Positions 49,261 to 56,870 of a DNA stretch of 64,000 nucleotides are shown here, piece after piece. The notes beneath the pieces are model-generated. The model did no database searches and had not been told where the DNA came from. It was given only the letters and a program-made list of their open reading frames with translations. Source of the DNA: Streptomyces sp. NBC_00078 (GTDB taxonomy: Bacteria > Actinomycetota > Actinomycetes > Streptomycetales > Streptomycetaceae); NCBI RefSeq assembly GCF_026343335.1, contig NZ_JAPELX010000001.1, positions 5,580,001 through 5,644,000 on the forward strand, read 5' to 3'. Numbering within the stretch: position 1 is the stretch's first letter; each line of letters starts with the position of its first letter. Position numbers and translations under genes: made by a program.

Positions 49261-49314
49261 GGACGGCCACCGAACCTCCGGCTCACCCAAAACCCCGCGC
49301 CGCGCCGCACGGCA

Positions 49315-49341
49315 TTGGCACTCCGCTTGACCGAGTGCTAA
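49315..49341. promoter_or_regulatory. CIRCE operator 1 of groES-groEL1
   Basis: TTGGCACTC, nine bases, GAGTGCTAA. This is the HrcA-binding CIRCE element with one substitution in the left arm. The -35 hexamer of the promoter lies in its spacer. Confidence 0.9.
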
Positions 49342-49356
49342 TCGCAGTCATAGTCT
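49327..49356 (+). promoter_or_regulatory. Promoter of groES-groEL1
   Basis: TTGACC (49327-49332), an 18-base spacer and TAGTCT (49351-49356). The -35 lies inside CIRCE 1, and CIRCE 2 begins at about +1, so repressor at either site would block polymerase. Confidence 0.85.
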
Positions 49357-49361
49357 CGGGT

Positions 49362-49388
49362 CTGGCACTCCCCACTGGAGAGTGCCAA
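49362..49388. promoter_or_regulatory. CIRCE operator 2 of groES-groEL1
   Basis: CTGGCACTC, nine bases (CCCACTGGA), GAGTGCCAA. Arms are slightly further from consensus than CIRCE 1. Centre-to-centre distance from CIRCE 1 is 47 bases. Confidence 0.88.
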
Positions 49389-49487
49389 CTACGCGACGGG
49401 CAGATCCGGCACCCGCGACGACGGATCCACCTGGTCGCCACCTCAGACAGTTAACCCCGTGAGATCTCCGAAGGGGGAGGTCGGATC

Positions 49488-49796
49488 GTGACGACCACCA
49501 GCTCCAAGGTTGCCATCAAGCCGCTCGAGGACCGCATTGTGGTCCAGCCGCTCGACGCCGAGCAGACCACCGCCTCTGGCCTGGTCATTCCGGACACCGC
49601 CAAGGAGAAGCCCCAGGAGGGCGTCGTCCTGGCCGTGGGCCCGGGCCGCTTCGAGAACGGCGAGCGGCTTCCGCTCGACGTCAAGACCGGCGACATCGTG
49701 CTGTACAGCAAGTACGGCGGCACCGAAGTGAAGTACAACGGCGAGGAGTACCTCGTCCTCTCGGCTCGCGACGTGCTCGCGATCATCGAGAAGTAA
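49488..49796 (+). CDS. groES: Co-chaperonin GroES
   Basis: The 102-residue product has KPLEDRIVVQPLDAEQTTAS, the mobile loop ASGLVIPDTAKEKPQEG and GEEYLVLSARDVLAIIEK. It caps GroEL rings. GTG start eight bases after GGGGAGG. Transcribed from the CIRCE-controlled promoter; groEL1 follows after 119 bases. Confidence 0.98.
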   Translation: MTTTSSKVAIKPLEDRIVVQPLDAEQTTASGLVIPDTAKEKPQEGVVLAVGPGRFENGERLPLDVKTGDIVLYSKYGGTEVKYNGEEYLVLSARDVLAIIEK

Positions 49797-49915
49797 TTCG
49801 CTTCCAAAGAACATCTGCTTTGAGCTGCGCCCCGGGCCCCCGCGACCTTATGAAGCCGGGCGTCAGGGGCGCAGTTCGTTTCACCCACATTTTCCGAGAG
49901 GGCTGAACCGCTCCC

Positions 49916-51535
49916 ATGGCGAAGATCCTGAAGTTCGACGAGGACGCCCGTCGCGCCCTCGAGCGCGGCGTCAACAAGCTTGCCGACACGGTCAAGGTGA
50001 CGATCGGCCCCAAGGGCCGCAACGTCGTCATCGACAAGAAGTTCGGCGCGCCCACCATCACCAACGACGGTGTCACCATCGCCCGTGAGGTCGAGGTCGA
50101 GGACCCGTACGAGAACCTCGGCGCCCAGCTGGTGAAGGAGGTGGCGACCAAGACCAACGACATCGCGGGTGACGGCACCACCACCGCCACCGTGCTCGCC
50201 CAGGCGCTCGTACGCGAAGGCCTGCGCAACGTCGCCGCGGGTGCCTCCCCGGCCGCCCTGAAGAAGGGCATCGACGCGGCTGTGGCCGCCATCTCCGAGG
50301 AGCTCCTCGCGACGGCCCGCCCGATCGACGAGAAGTCCGACATCGCCGCCGTGGCCGGCCTGTCCGCCCAGGACAGCCAGGTCGGCGAGCTCATCGCCGA
50401 GGCGATGGACAAGGTCGGCAAGGACGGTGTCATCACCGTCGAGGAGTCCAACACCTTCGGTCTTGAGCTGGACTTCACCGAGGGCATGGCCTTCGACAAG
50501 GGCTACCTGTCCCCCTACTTCGTCACCGACCAGGAGCGTATGGAGGCCGTCCTCGACGACCCGTACATCCTGATCAACCAGGGCAAGATCGCCTCGATCG
50601 CCGACCTGCTGCCGCTGCTGGAGAAGGTCATCCAGACCAACTCCTCCAAGCCGCTGCTGATCATCGCCGAGGACGTCGAGGGCGAGGCCCTCTCCACCCT
50701 GGTCGTCAACAAGATCCGCGGCACCTTCAACGCGGTCGCGGTCAAGGCCCCCGGCTTCGGTGACCGCCGCAAGGCGATGCTGCAGGACCTGGCGGTCCTC
50801 ACCGGCGCCACCGTCATCTCCGAGGAGGTCGGCCTCAAGATCGACCAGGTCGGTCTTGACGTGCTGGGCTCCGCCCGCCGTGTCACCGTCACCAAGGACG
50901 ACACCACGGTCGTCGACGGTGCCGGCAACTCCGAGGACGTCACGGGCCGCGTCGCCCAGATCAAGGCCGAGATCGAGAACACGGACTCCGACTGGGACCG
51001 CGAGAAGCTCCAGGAGCGCCTCGCGAAGCTGGCCGGCGGCGTGTGCGTGATCAAGGTCGGCGCCGCCACCGAGGTGGAGCTGAAGGAGAAGAAGCACCGT
51101 CTGGAGGACGCCATCTCCGCGACCCGCGCCGCGGTCGAGGAGGGCATCGTCTCCGGTGGTGGCTCCGCGCTCGTCCACGCCGCCAAGGTGCTGGAGGGCT
51201 CCCTCGGCAAGACCGGCGACGAGGCCACCGGTGTCGCCGTCGTGCGCCGCGCGGTCGTCGAGCCGCTGCGCTGGATCGCCGAGAACGCCGGCCTGGAGGG
51301 CTACGTCATCACCTCCAAGGTCGCCGAGCTCGAGAAGGGCCAGGGCTTCAACGCCGCCACCGGCGAGTACGGCGACCTGGTCAAGGCCGGCGTCATCGAC
51401 CCGGTCAAGGTCACCCGCTCCGCCCTGGAGAACGCCGCCTCCATCGCCTCCCTGCTCCTCACGACCGAGACCCTGGTCGTCGAGAAGAAGGAAGAGGAAG
51501 AGCCGGCGGCCGCGGGCCACGGCCACGCCCACTGA
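49916..51535 (+). CDS. groEL1: Chaperonin GroEL1 with His-rich tail
   Basis: The 539-residue product has the ATP motif GDGTTTATVLAQALVREGL and the usual three-domain layout. Its C-terminus ends AAGHGHAH rather than the GGM repeat, which is the mark of the actinobacterial GroEL1 copy encoded beside groES; a second, solitary groEL with a Gly/Met tail is expected elsewhere. A 12-bp terminator follows. Confidence 0.98.
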   Translation: MAKILKFDEDARRALERGVNKLADTVKVTIGPKGRNVVIDKKFGAPTITNDGVTIAREVEVEDPYENLGAQLVKEVATKTNDIAGDGTTTATVLAQALVREGLRNVAAGASPAALKKGIDAAVAAISEELLATARPIDEKSDIAAVAGLSAQDSQVGELIAEAMDKVGKDGVITVEESNTFGLELDFTEGMAFDKGYLSPYFVTDQERMEAVLDDPYILINQGKIASIADLLPLLEKVIQTNSSKPLLIIAEDVEGEALSTLVVNKIRGTFNAVAVKAPGFGDRRKAMLQDLAVLTGATVISEEVGLKIDQVGLDVLGSARRVTVTKDDTTVVDGAGNSEDVTGRVAQIKAEIENTDSDWDREKLQERLAKLAGGVCVIKVGAATEVELKEKKHRLEDAISATRAAVEEGIVSGGGSALVHAAKVLEGSLGKTGDEATGVAVVRRAVVEPLRWIAENAGLEGYVITSKVAELEKGQGFNAATGEYGDLVKAGVIDPVKVTRSALENAASIASLLLTTETLVVEKKEEEEPAAAGHGHAH

Positions 51536-51550
51536 CGTACGTCAGCACTG

Positions 51551-51579
51551 AGGCCCGGCACCCCGGTGGTGCCGGGCCT
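51551..51579. terminator. Bidirectional terminator after groEL1
   Basis: AGGCCCGGCACC (51551-51562) and GGTGCCGGGCCT (51568-51579), a perfect 12-bp stem with a five-base loop, between groEL1 and the convergent cyclase-like gene. Confidence 0.85.
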
Positions 51580-51591
51580 TCGGGTTGCCCC

Positions 51592-52299
51592 CTACCTCTC
51601 CAGCGCGTCGAGCGCACCCAGCTGTGCCATCAGCCCGAGCCGGTCGTACTGCCACCAGCCCTCGACGATCTTCCCGTGGTCTCCGAACCGGAAGACGGTC
51701 GTGCCGGTCATGACGACCTTTCGCCCGCTGGCCGGGATGCCCATGAAGTCGCCCTTGTGGGTCGCGTTCCCGGTCCACCGGGTGCACACGCGGTCACCGT
51801 CGCAGATCTGGTCCTCGATGGTGAACGCGATGTCGAAGCCGCTGCGCCACATCTCCATCTCGCGCCGCATCGCGTCCATGCCGAGGGTGTCCTGCTCGTT
51901 CGCGGGATCGTGGTCGTGGTAGTTCTCGGCGAACAGGTCGTCGAGCGGGGGCAGCTCGCCCTCGGTGGCCTGCGTCTCGAAGAAGCGGCGCGCGGTGGCC
52001 GTGTACAACTGCTCGTCCCGCACGACGTCCAGATCCGTGAAGGTCGGCATCTCGTCGCAGAGAGCCACCATCTCCCGGAAGATCTTGTCGGTCTCGGGCA
52101 GGCTGGAGTTCCGCATCGCCTCCTCGTACGACGGGAACTCCACGATCTCGATGAAGTGCGACCCGTCCGACCGGTCCTTGCCGATCACACTGTGTGTCGC
52201 GGTCCGCTTTCCCCTGGTCTGTTCGACCCATGTGTCCATCAGCCGGTTCATGTCGTCGAAGCGGCTGGTCCTGCAGTCGATGATCTGAACGAAGGTCAT
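51592..52299 (-). CDS. SnoaL-like cyclase domain protein with N-terminal ABM-like half
   Basis: The 235-residue product has two halves. Residues 1-105 (TFVQIIDCRTSRFDDMNRLM, GSHFIEIVEFPSYEEAM) resemble small ABM-type barrels. Residues 106-235 have the ester-cyclase/SnoaL layout (NYHDHDPANEQDTLGMDAM, CTRWTGNATHKGDFMGIPAS, GKIVEGWWQYDRLGLMAQLG). No polyketide cluster is nearby, so the substrate is open. ATG 52299 has GGAGG eight bases upstream; the longer frame is not used. Confidence 0.82.
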   Translation of the reverse strand: MTFVQIIDCRTSRFDDMNRLMDTWVEQTRGKRTATHSVIGKDRSDGSHFIEIVEFPSYEEAMRNSSLPETDKIFREMVALCDEMPTFTDLDVVRDEQLYTATARRFFETQATEGELPPLDDLFAENYHDHDPANEQDTLGMDAMRREMEMWRSGFDIAFTIEDQICDGDRVCTRWTGNATHKGDFMGIPASGRKVVMTGTTVFRFGDHGKIVEGWWQYDRLGLMAQLGALDALER

Positions 52300-52380
52300 G
52301 GCTTCGCCTCCGGTCCCCGAGGTCCGGTTGAACAGCACCATTTTCCCACTGGAGCGTCCGGGCGCCCCCTCACCGAGAGG

Positions 52381-53154
52381 TTATTGCGGCCCGTACTTCC
52401 GCCCGGTCCGCGAAGAGATCCCACCCAGCAGCCCGCGGGGCGTCACCTTCACGACCCCCATCAGTGCCTTGTACCGCGGATCCGGGATGGACAACGACTT
52501 CCCGCGCGCCAGATCCCCCAGCGCCGCCGCCACGAGCTTGTCCGCGTCCAGCCACATCCACCCGGGGATGTTGTCCGTGCCCATCCCCGCCCGCTGATGG
52601 AACTCGGTGCGCACGAACCCCGGGCACAGCGCCATCAGCCGCACCCCGCTGCCGGCCAGATCCTTCGCCGCCCCCTGCGTGAACTGCACGACCCACGCCT
52701 TGGAGGCGCCGTACGTGCCGCGCGGCACGAAGGCGGCCACGGACGCGACGTTGACGACACCGCCACGGCCGCGCTCCCGCATCGCCTCGGTCGCAGCCGC
52801 CGTGAGCCGCAGTACGGCCTCGCAGTGGACCTTCAGCATCTTCAGCTCGTCGGCCATCGACACGTCGAGGAAGCGGCCCTTGTTGCCGAAGCCGGCGTTG
52901 TTGACCAGCAGGTCGACGGGGTTCCTGCGGTCGGCCAGGCGCGCGGCCACGGCCTCGATCCCGTCGTCCGAGGCGAGGTCCGCCGTGAGGACCTCCGCCT
53001 CGATGCCGTGCCGGTCGTGCAGCTCGGTCGCCTGTTCCTGCAGCCGCTCGGTGTCGCGGGCGACGAGCACCAGGTTGTGCCCCTCGTTTGCCAGCCGCCG
53101 CGCGAACGCGGCGCCGATGCCCGCGGTCGATCCCGTAATCAGAGCCGTTGTCAT
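52381..53154 (-). CDS. Short-chain dehydrogenase/reductase
   Basis: The 257-residue product has the Rossmann motif TGSTAGIGAAFARRLA, NNAGFGNKG, and the catalytic Ser/Tyr/Lys in VASVAAFVPRGTYGASKAWV. It should be a classical NADP-type SDR acting on an unknown alcohol or ketone. The ATG at 53154 follows TACCCT by six bases, giving a leaderless mRNA and ruling out the longer frame. Confidence 0.9.
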   Translation of the reverse strand: MTTALITGSTAGIGAAFARRLANEGHNLVLVARDTERLQEQATELHDRHGIEAEVLTADLASDDGIEAVAARLADRRNPVDLLVNNAGFGNKGRFLDVSMADELKMLKVHCEAVLRLTAAATEAMRERGRGGVVNVASVAAFVPRGTYGASKAWVVQFTQGAAKDLAGSGVRLMALCPGFVRTEFHQRAGMGTDNIPGWMWLDADKLVAAALGDLARGKSLSIPDPRYKALMGVVKVTPRGLLGGISSRTGRKYGPQ

Positions 53155-53160
53155 GGCCCA

Positions 53161-53166
53161 AGGGTA
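53161..53166 (-). promoter_or_regulatory. -10 box of a leaderless promoter (SDR gene)
   Basis: Reverse-strand TACCCT, six bases, then ATG at 53154. The 326-base gap between the SDR and LysR genes (53167-53492) shows no other gene or structure I trust. Confidence 0.55.
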
Positions 53167-53480
53167 GTGACCCGGACTGGGCGCATCCGATCTCTGCACA
53201 TGCTCCGACGCTGGTGAAGCATCCGCGAAGGACGCCCAGGTGAAGGGCCGTCAGAAACCGTGCTCCGCCAGGTGGCGAAGCCCCGCCGCCCCGGCCGCCA
53301 ACGGCCCGGACGGCAGCGTCCGTTGCGCCGCGGCCGCGGATCCCGCCCGGCACGGTCGCCGCGGTCACCCACCCGGAGCACCCTTCCACGTGACCGTTTC
53401 ACGAGCTTCGGGCGCAGACCCGCCGGCCAGGTGCCGCCAAAGCACGCCAGCAAGACACCGGGCTTCCCCAAAGGTCCGCT

Positions 53481-53486
53481 TATGCT
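53481..53486 (+). promoter_or_regulatory. -10 box of a leaderless promoter (LysR gene)
   Basis: TATGCT, six bases, then GTG at 53493. Confidence 0.55.
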
Positions 53487-53492
53487 CGGACT

Positions 53493-54392
53493 GTGATCGA
53501 AGCCCGTCATCTGCGTGTCCTGCGCGCCGTCGCCACCACCGGTTCCTTCTCGGCGGCCGGGCGCGAACTCGGCTGCACCCAGCCCGCCGTCAGCCAGCAG
53601 ATAAAGGCCCTGGAGTCGTCCGTGGGCACCCCGCTGCTGGTCCGCAGCGGGCGCGAGATGCGGCTGACGCAGGCCGGAGAGGCCCTCGTGCGGCACGCCA
53701 ACGGCATCCTCGCCGGGCTCACCGCCGCCGAGGAGGAGGTCGCCGCCATCGCCGGGCTGCGCGCCGGACGCGTCCGGCTGGTCTCCTTCCCCAGCGGCAG
53801 CTCCACCCTCGTGCCCACCGCCCTCGCGGCCCTCCGCGCCGCGCACCCCGGCACCCGCGTCTCGCTGGAGGAGGCCGAACCGCCCGCCTCCGTCGAGCTG
53901 CTCCGCGAGGGCGACTGCGACGTGGCGCTGGCCTTCCGGTACGAAGGCGCGGCGGGCGCGGGGGAGTGGGACGACCTCGTCGTACGACCGCTGCTGAGCG
54001 ACCGGCTGGTCGGGCTCGTGCCCGAACGGCACCGGCTCGCCGGGGCCGCGTCCGTGTCCATCGGGGACCTCGCGGGCGAGCCGTGGATCGCTGGTTGCCC
54101 GCGCTGCCGCGGGCAGTTGGTCGAGGTGTGCGAGGGGGCCGGTTTCACCCCGCGCATCGACTTCGCCACCGACGACTATCCGGCGGTGGTCGGCCTGGTC
54201 GGCGCCGGCCTCGGCGTCGCCGTACTGCCGCAGCTCGCCATCGAGTCGGTACGGCCGCGCCACGCGCGCGTGCTGCCGCTTCGGCCCGCGGTGCGACGGG
54301 AGATCGTGGCGCTGACGCTGCCCGATCTGGCCCGCGTTCCGGCGGTGGCGGCGACCCTGGAGGAACTCGGCCGCGCGGCCGCACGGCAGTGA
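53493..54392 (+). CDS. LysR family transcriptional regulator
   Basis: The 299-residue product has the N-terminal winged helix MIEARHLRVLRAVATTGSFS, AAGRELGCTQPAVSQQIKAL, and a type 2 periplasmic-binding sensor (RVRLVSFPSGSSTLVPTALA, VVGLVGAGLGVAVLPQLA). It is divergent from the SDR gene, 338 bases apart, so the SDR may be its target. It ends 85 bases before the convergent whiD with a shared terminator. Confidence 0.9.
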   Translation: MIEARHLRVLRAVATTGSFSAAGRELGCTQPAVSQQIKALESSVGTPLLVRSGREMRLTQAGEALVRHANGILAGLTAAEEEVAAIAGLRAGRVRLVSFPSGSSTLVPTALAALRAAHPGTRVSLEEAEPPASVELLREGDCDVALAFRYEGAAGAGEWDDLVVRPLLSDRLVGLVPERHRLAGAASVSIGDLAGEPWIAGCPRCRGQLVEVCEGAGFTPRIDFATDDYPAVVGLVGAGLGVAVLPQLAIESVRPRHARVLPLRPAVRREIVALTLPDLARVPAVAATLEELGRAAARQ

Positions 54393-54418
54393 AGAAGGGC
54401 ACGCACGTGTGCCCTTCT
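54393..54418. terminator. Bidirectional terminator between the LysR gene and whiD
   Basis: AGAAGGGCAC (54393-54402) and GTGCCCTTCT (54409-54418), a perfect 10-bp stem with a six-base loop, starts one base after the LysR stop. whiD ends at 54477 on the other strand. Confidence 0.75.
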
Positions 54419-54476
54419 CGTCGGGAGCCCGGGGTCCTGGAGCTCGGGAGGAACCCTGAAACGAAGAAACGTTCCT

Positions 54477-54806
54477 TCAGTTGTTCGATACGCCGTCCCC
54501 GCCGGTGGCCCCCGCCGTCACCAGCCGGTTCCGCGCCCGACCCATGAGTTCTTCGCGCTCGTCCTCGGTCAGGCCGCCCCACACGCCGTACGGCTCTCTC
54601 ACCGTCAGCGCGTGCGCGGCGCACTGTGCGCGCACGGGGCACCGCATGCAGACCTCCTTGGCCGAGTTCTCGCGAGCGCTCCGGGCCGCACCGCGCTCAC
54701 CCTCCGGATGGAAGAACAGCGAGCTGTCCACTCCGCGACAGGCGGCCAGAAGCTGCCAGTCCCATAGGTCCGCGTTCGGTCCGGGAAGGCGGGAGAAATC
54801 TGCCAT
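54477..54806 (-). CDS. whiD: WhiB-like iron-sulfur regulator WhiD
   Basis: The 109-residue product has the four cluster-ligand cysteines Cys23, Cys53, Cys56 and Cys62 (AACRGVD, KEVCMRCPVRAQC) and the YGVWGGLTEDER turn. Such proteins hold a 4Fe-4S cluster and bind region 4 of the principal sigma factor. Location beside bldM identifies it as WhiD, needed for spore maturation; the mycobacterial counterpart is WhiB3. ATG 54806 has AAGGGG seven bases upstream. Confidence 0.93.
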   Translation of the reverse strand: MADFSRLPGPNADLWDWQLLAACRGVDSSLFFHPEGERGAARSARENSAKEVCMRCPVRAQCAAHALTVREPYGVWGGLTEDEREELMGRARNRLVTAGATGGDGVSNN

Positions 54807-55036
54807 TACGTGACCCCTTGTAGCCGTTCTGAGCGGATACGGTGCCAACGACCGTACATCTACGATCTAAGGAGATGAAAATATGACTCATTGCGAATCT
54901 AGCCTCAGACACCAGTAGATGGGAAGAAAAGGGGTCTAAATGGGGCATGGGTTGTGATGAAACATCGAGGGTCCGCTCCGCATGTCTGCACCGTGTCCGC
55001 CCCCTCACGTAGAGTGCCGAAGATGGCACACGGCCC

Positions 55037-55064
55037 CGTAACTCTTTCGAGTGACCGTCGTTGA
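55037..55064 (+). promoter_or_regulatory. BldN-type promoter of bldM
   Basis: CGTAAC (55037-55042), exactly 16 bases, CGTTGA (55059-55064): the known consensus for the sporulation sigma factor BldN, whose best-known target is bldM. The leader is about 120 bases. The rest of the 382-base whiD-bldM gap (54807-55188) includes an unusually AT-rich patch near 54860-54900 that likely holds whiD promoters; no gene is seen. Confidence 0.85.
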
Positions 55065-55188
55065 GAGTGCGGAGGCGGTTGAAGCAACAGGTGCTCGGGC
55101 AGACGTCCGAGACGGTCGACCGCACAGGTGACGATTTCGTACCAGCCTGGAGGCTCAAGGTGACGTGCATCAGCTGCGGAGGGCGGCC

Positions 55189-55800
55189 ATGACATCCGTC
55201 CTCGTCTGCGACGACTCCCCGCTTGCCCGAGAGGCGCTCCGCCGCGCGGTCGCGACCGTGCCCGGCGTCGAGCGCGTGACGACCGCGGCCAACGGCGAGG
55301 AAGTCCTCCGCCGCTGGGGCGCCGACCGCTCGGACCTGATTCTGATGGACGTGCGCATGCCCGGGCTGGGCGGCGTCGAGACCGTACGGCGGCTGCTGTC
55401 CGCCGACCCCGGCGCACGCATCATCATGCTCACGGTCGCCGAGGACCTGGACGGTGTGGCCCTCGCGGTCGCCGCCGGTGCCCGCGGCTATCTGCACAAG
55501 GACGCCTCGCGCGCGGAGCTGCGCGCGACCGTCACCCAGGCGCTCGCCGACCCGACCTGGCGGCTGGCGCCGCGCCGGCTGCGCTCCGCCGAGATGGGCG
55601 CCGCGCCCACGCTCACGGCGCGTGAGATCCAGGTGCTCGAAGGGATGAGCCACGGACGGTCCAATGCAGAGATCGGGCGTGAGCTGTTCCTCTCCGAGGA
55701 CACGGTGAAGACCCACGCGCGGCGGCTGTTCAAGAAGCTCGGCGCGTCGGACCGGGCGCATGCGGTGGCGCTCGGGTTCCGCTGGGGCCTGGTTCGCTGA
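55189..55800 (+). CDS. bldM: Atypical response regulator BldM
   Basis: The 203-residue product has a receiver domain (SVLVCDDSPLAREALRRAV, LILMDVRMPG with Asp54) and a LuxR-type helix-turn-helix (LTAREIQVLEGMSHGRSNAE, LSEDTVKTHARRLFKKLG). BldM controls aerial growth as a homodimer and sporulation genes as a heterodimer with WhiI; phosphorylation is not required. There is no adjacent kinase. The ATG at 55189 gives the length known for BldM; an upstream in-frame GTG is not needed. Confidence 0.95.
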   Translation: MTSVLVCDDSPLAREALRRAVATVPGVERVTTAANGEEVLRRWGADRSDLILMDVRMPGLGGVETVRRLLSADPGARIIMLTVAEDLDGVALAVAAGARGYLHKDASRAELRATVTQALADPTWRLAPRRLRSAEMGAAPTLTAREIQVLEGMSHGRSNAEIGRELFLSEDTVKTHARRLFKKLGASDRAHAVALGFRWGLVR

Positions 55801-55840
55801 GAGTTCGGTCGTGCAGGTTGTCGTAGTGGCGCGGGCCGGT

Positions 55841-55907
55841 CGTGGCTGGTCGCGCCCACGCGGCCGGGCCGAGGACCGGTGCAGCCACGCGCCCCTCCGG
55901 GGGCGCG
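55841..55907 (+). repeat. Dispersed Streptomyces hairpin repeat after bldM
   Basis: CGTGGCTG (55841-55848) pairs with CAGCCACG (55882-55889), and the overlapping CGCGCCCC (55888-55895) pairs with GGGGCGCG (55900-55907) over a TCCG tetraloop. The sequence is another version of the GTCGCGCCCACGCGGC element seen after map. It likely terminates bldM. Confidence 0.75.
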
Positions 55908-56030
55908 GTTGCGAGGTCGGTCAAGCGGTCATCCCGGCGCCCGCTGCTCGTTTCGGCGCGGATGCCGCATCCTTGAGGTGTGGAGTCTCTCGGGGACGAG
56001 TCGGTCGAGCGGAAGAGGAGGGCGCAGGGG

Positions 56031-56708
56031 ATGAGTTCCGGCGCACCTGCTCATAACGCTTCGGTGCACAACATCGGACGCGGTGCCACGGACCGCACGG
56101 CCGCAAGGCACCATGGACCGATGCGCGACGACGAGGCGGCGAGTGCCGCAGGGGGCATCGGTGCACTCGTCCACCACGCTGTCGAAGGGGACGAGCAGGC
56201 CACACACGACCTGCTCGCCCATGTTCACCCGCTGGCGCTGCGCTACTGCCGCGCCCGTCTGTCCCGTCTTCCGGGCGACGCCCGGCACTTCGTGGAGGAC
56301 CTCGCGCAAGAGGTCTGCGTCGCCGTCCTCCTCGCGCTGCCGCGCTACAAGGACACCGGCCGCCCCTTCGAGGCGTTCGTCTTCGCCATCGCCGCCCACA
56401 AGGTCGCGGACCTGCAGCGAGCGGCGATGCGGCACCCGGGTTCGACCGCCGTCCCGTCCGACGAGATGCCCGAGCGGCCCGATGACTCGCTCGGCCCGGA
56501 GGAGCGGGCGCTGCTGAGCAGCGACGCCGAATGGGCCAAGAAACTCCTGGCCAACCTGCCCGAGAACCAGCGCGAACTGCTCCTGCTGCGCATCGCGGTG
56601 GGGCTCACGGCCGAGGAGACCGGCCAGATGTTGGGAATGTCACCCGGGGCGGTCCGGGTGGCGCAGCACCGGGCCCTGAGCCGGCTCAGGGCGCTCGCGG
56701 AGCAGTAA
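56031..56708 (+). CDS. shbA: ECF-type sigma factor ShbA
   Basis: The 225-residue product has sigma region 2 (FVEDLAQEVCVAVLLALPRY, FVFAIAAHKVADLQR) and region 4 (LPENQRELLLLRIAVGLTAE, GMSPGAVRVAQHRALSRLRA). Position between bldM and guaB matches the Streptomyces sigma factor reported to transcribe hrdB, and the mycobacterial SigD in the same place. ATG 56031 follows AGGAGG by nine bases; a GTG at 55980 or the ATG at 56121 (195 residues) are other options. No anti-sigma gene is adjacent. Confidence 0.82.
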   Translation: MSSGAPAHNASVHNIGRGATDRTAARHHGPMRDDEAASAAGGIGALVHHAVEGDEQATHDLLAHVHPLALRYCRARLSRLPGDARHFVEDLAQEVCVAVLLALPRYKDTGRPFEAFVFAIAAHKVADLQRAAMRHPGSTAVPSDEMPERPDDSLGPEERALLSSDAEWAKKLLANLPENQRELLLLRIAVGLTAEETGQMLGMSPGAVRVAQHRALSRLRALAEQ

Positions 56709-56870
56709 CCCCTTCGCCGTGAGCCGGTGAACGCCTTCTTTTGAACCCGCCGCCCGGAAATTCCGTACGAACATACGAACCCGAGGTCGCGCGGAACCGT
56801 GGAATTTGGTAGCCGTGCTTCCCGTTAGCATGGACATCCGCACCGATCAAGGCCATTTGGGGAAGGTGTC

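Noticed and set aside
55980..56030. N-terminal extension of shbA from a GTG
   Set aside because: There is no ribosome-binding site for the GTG, and the extra residues do not resemble a sigma factor; ATG 56031 is better placed, with 56121 still possible.
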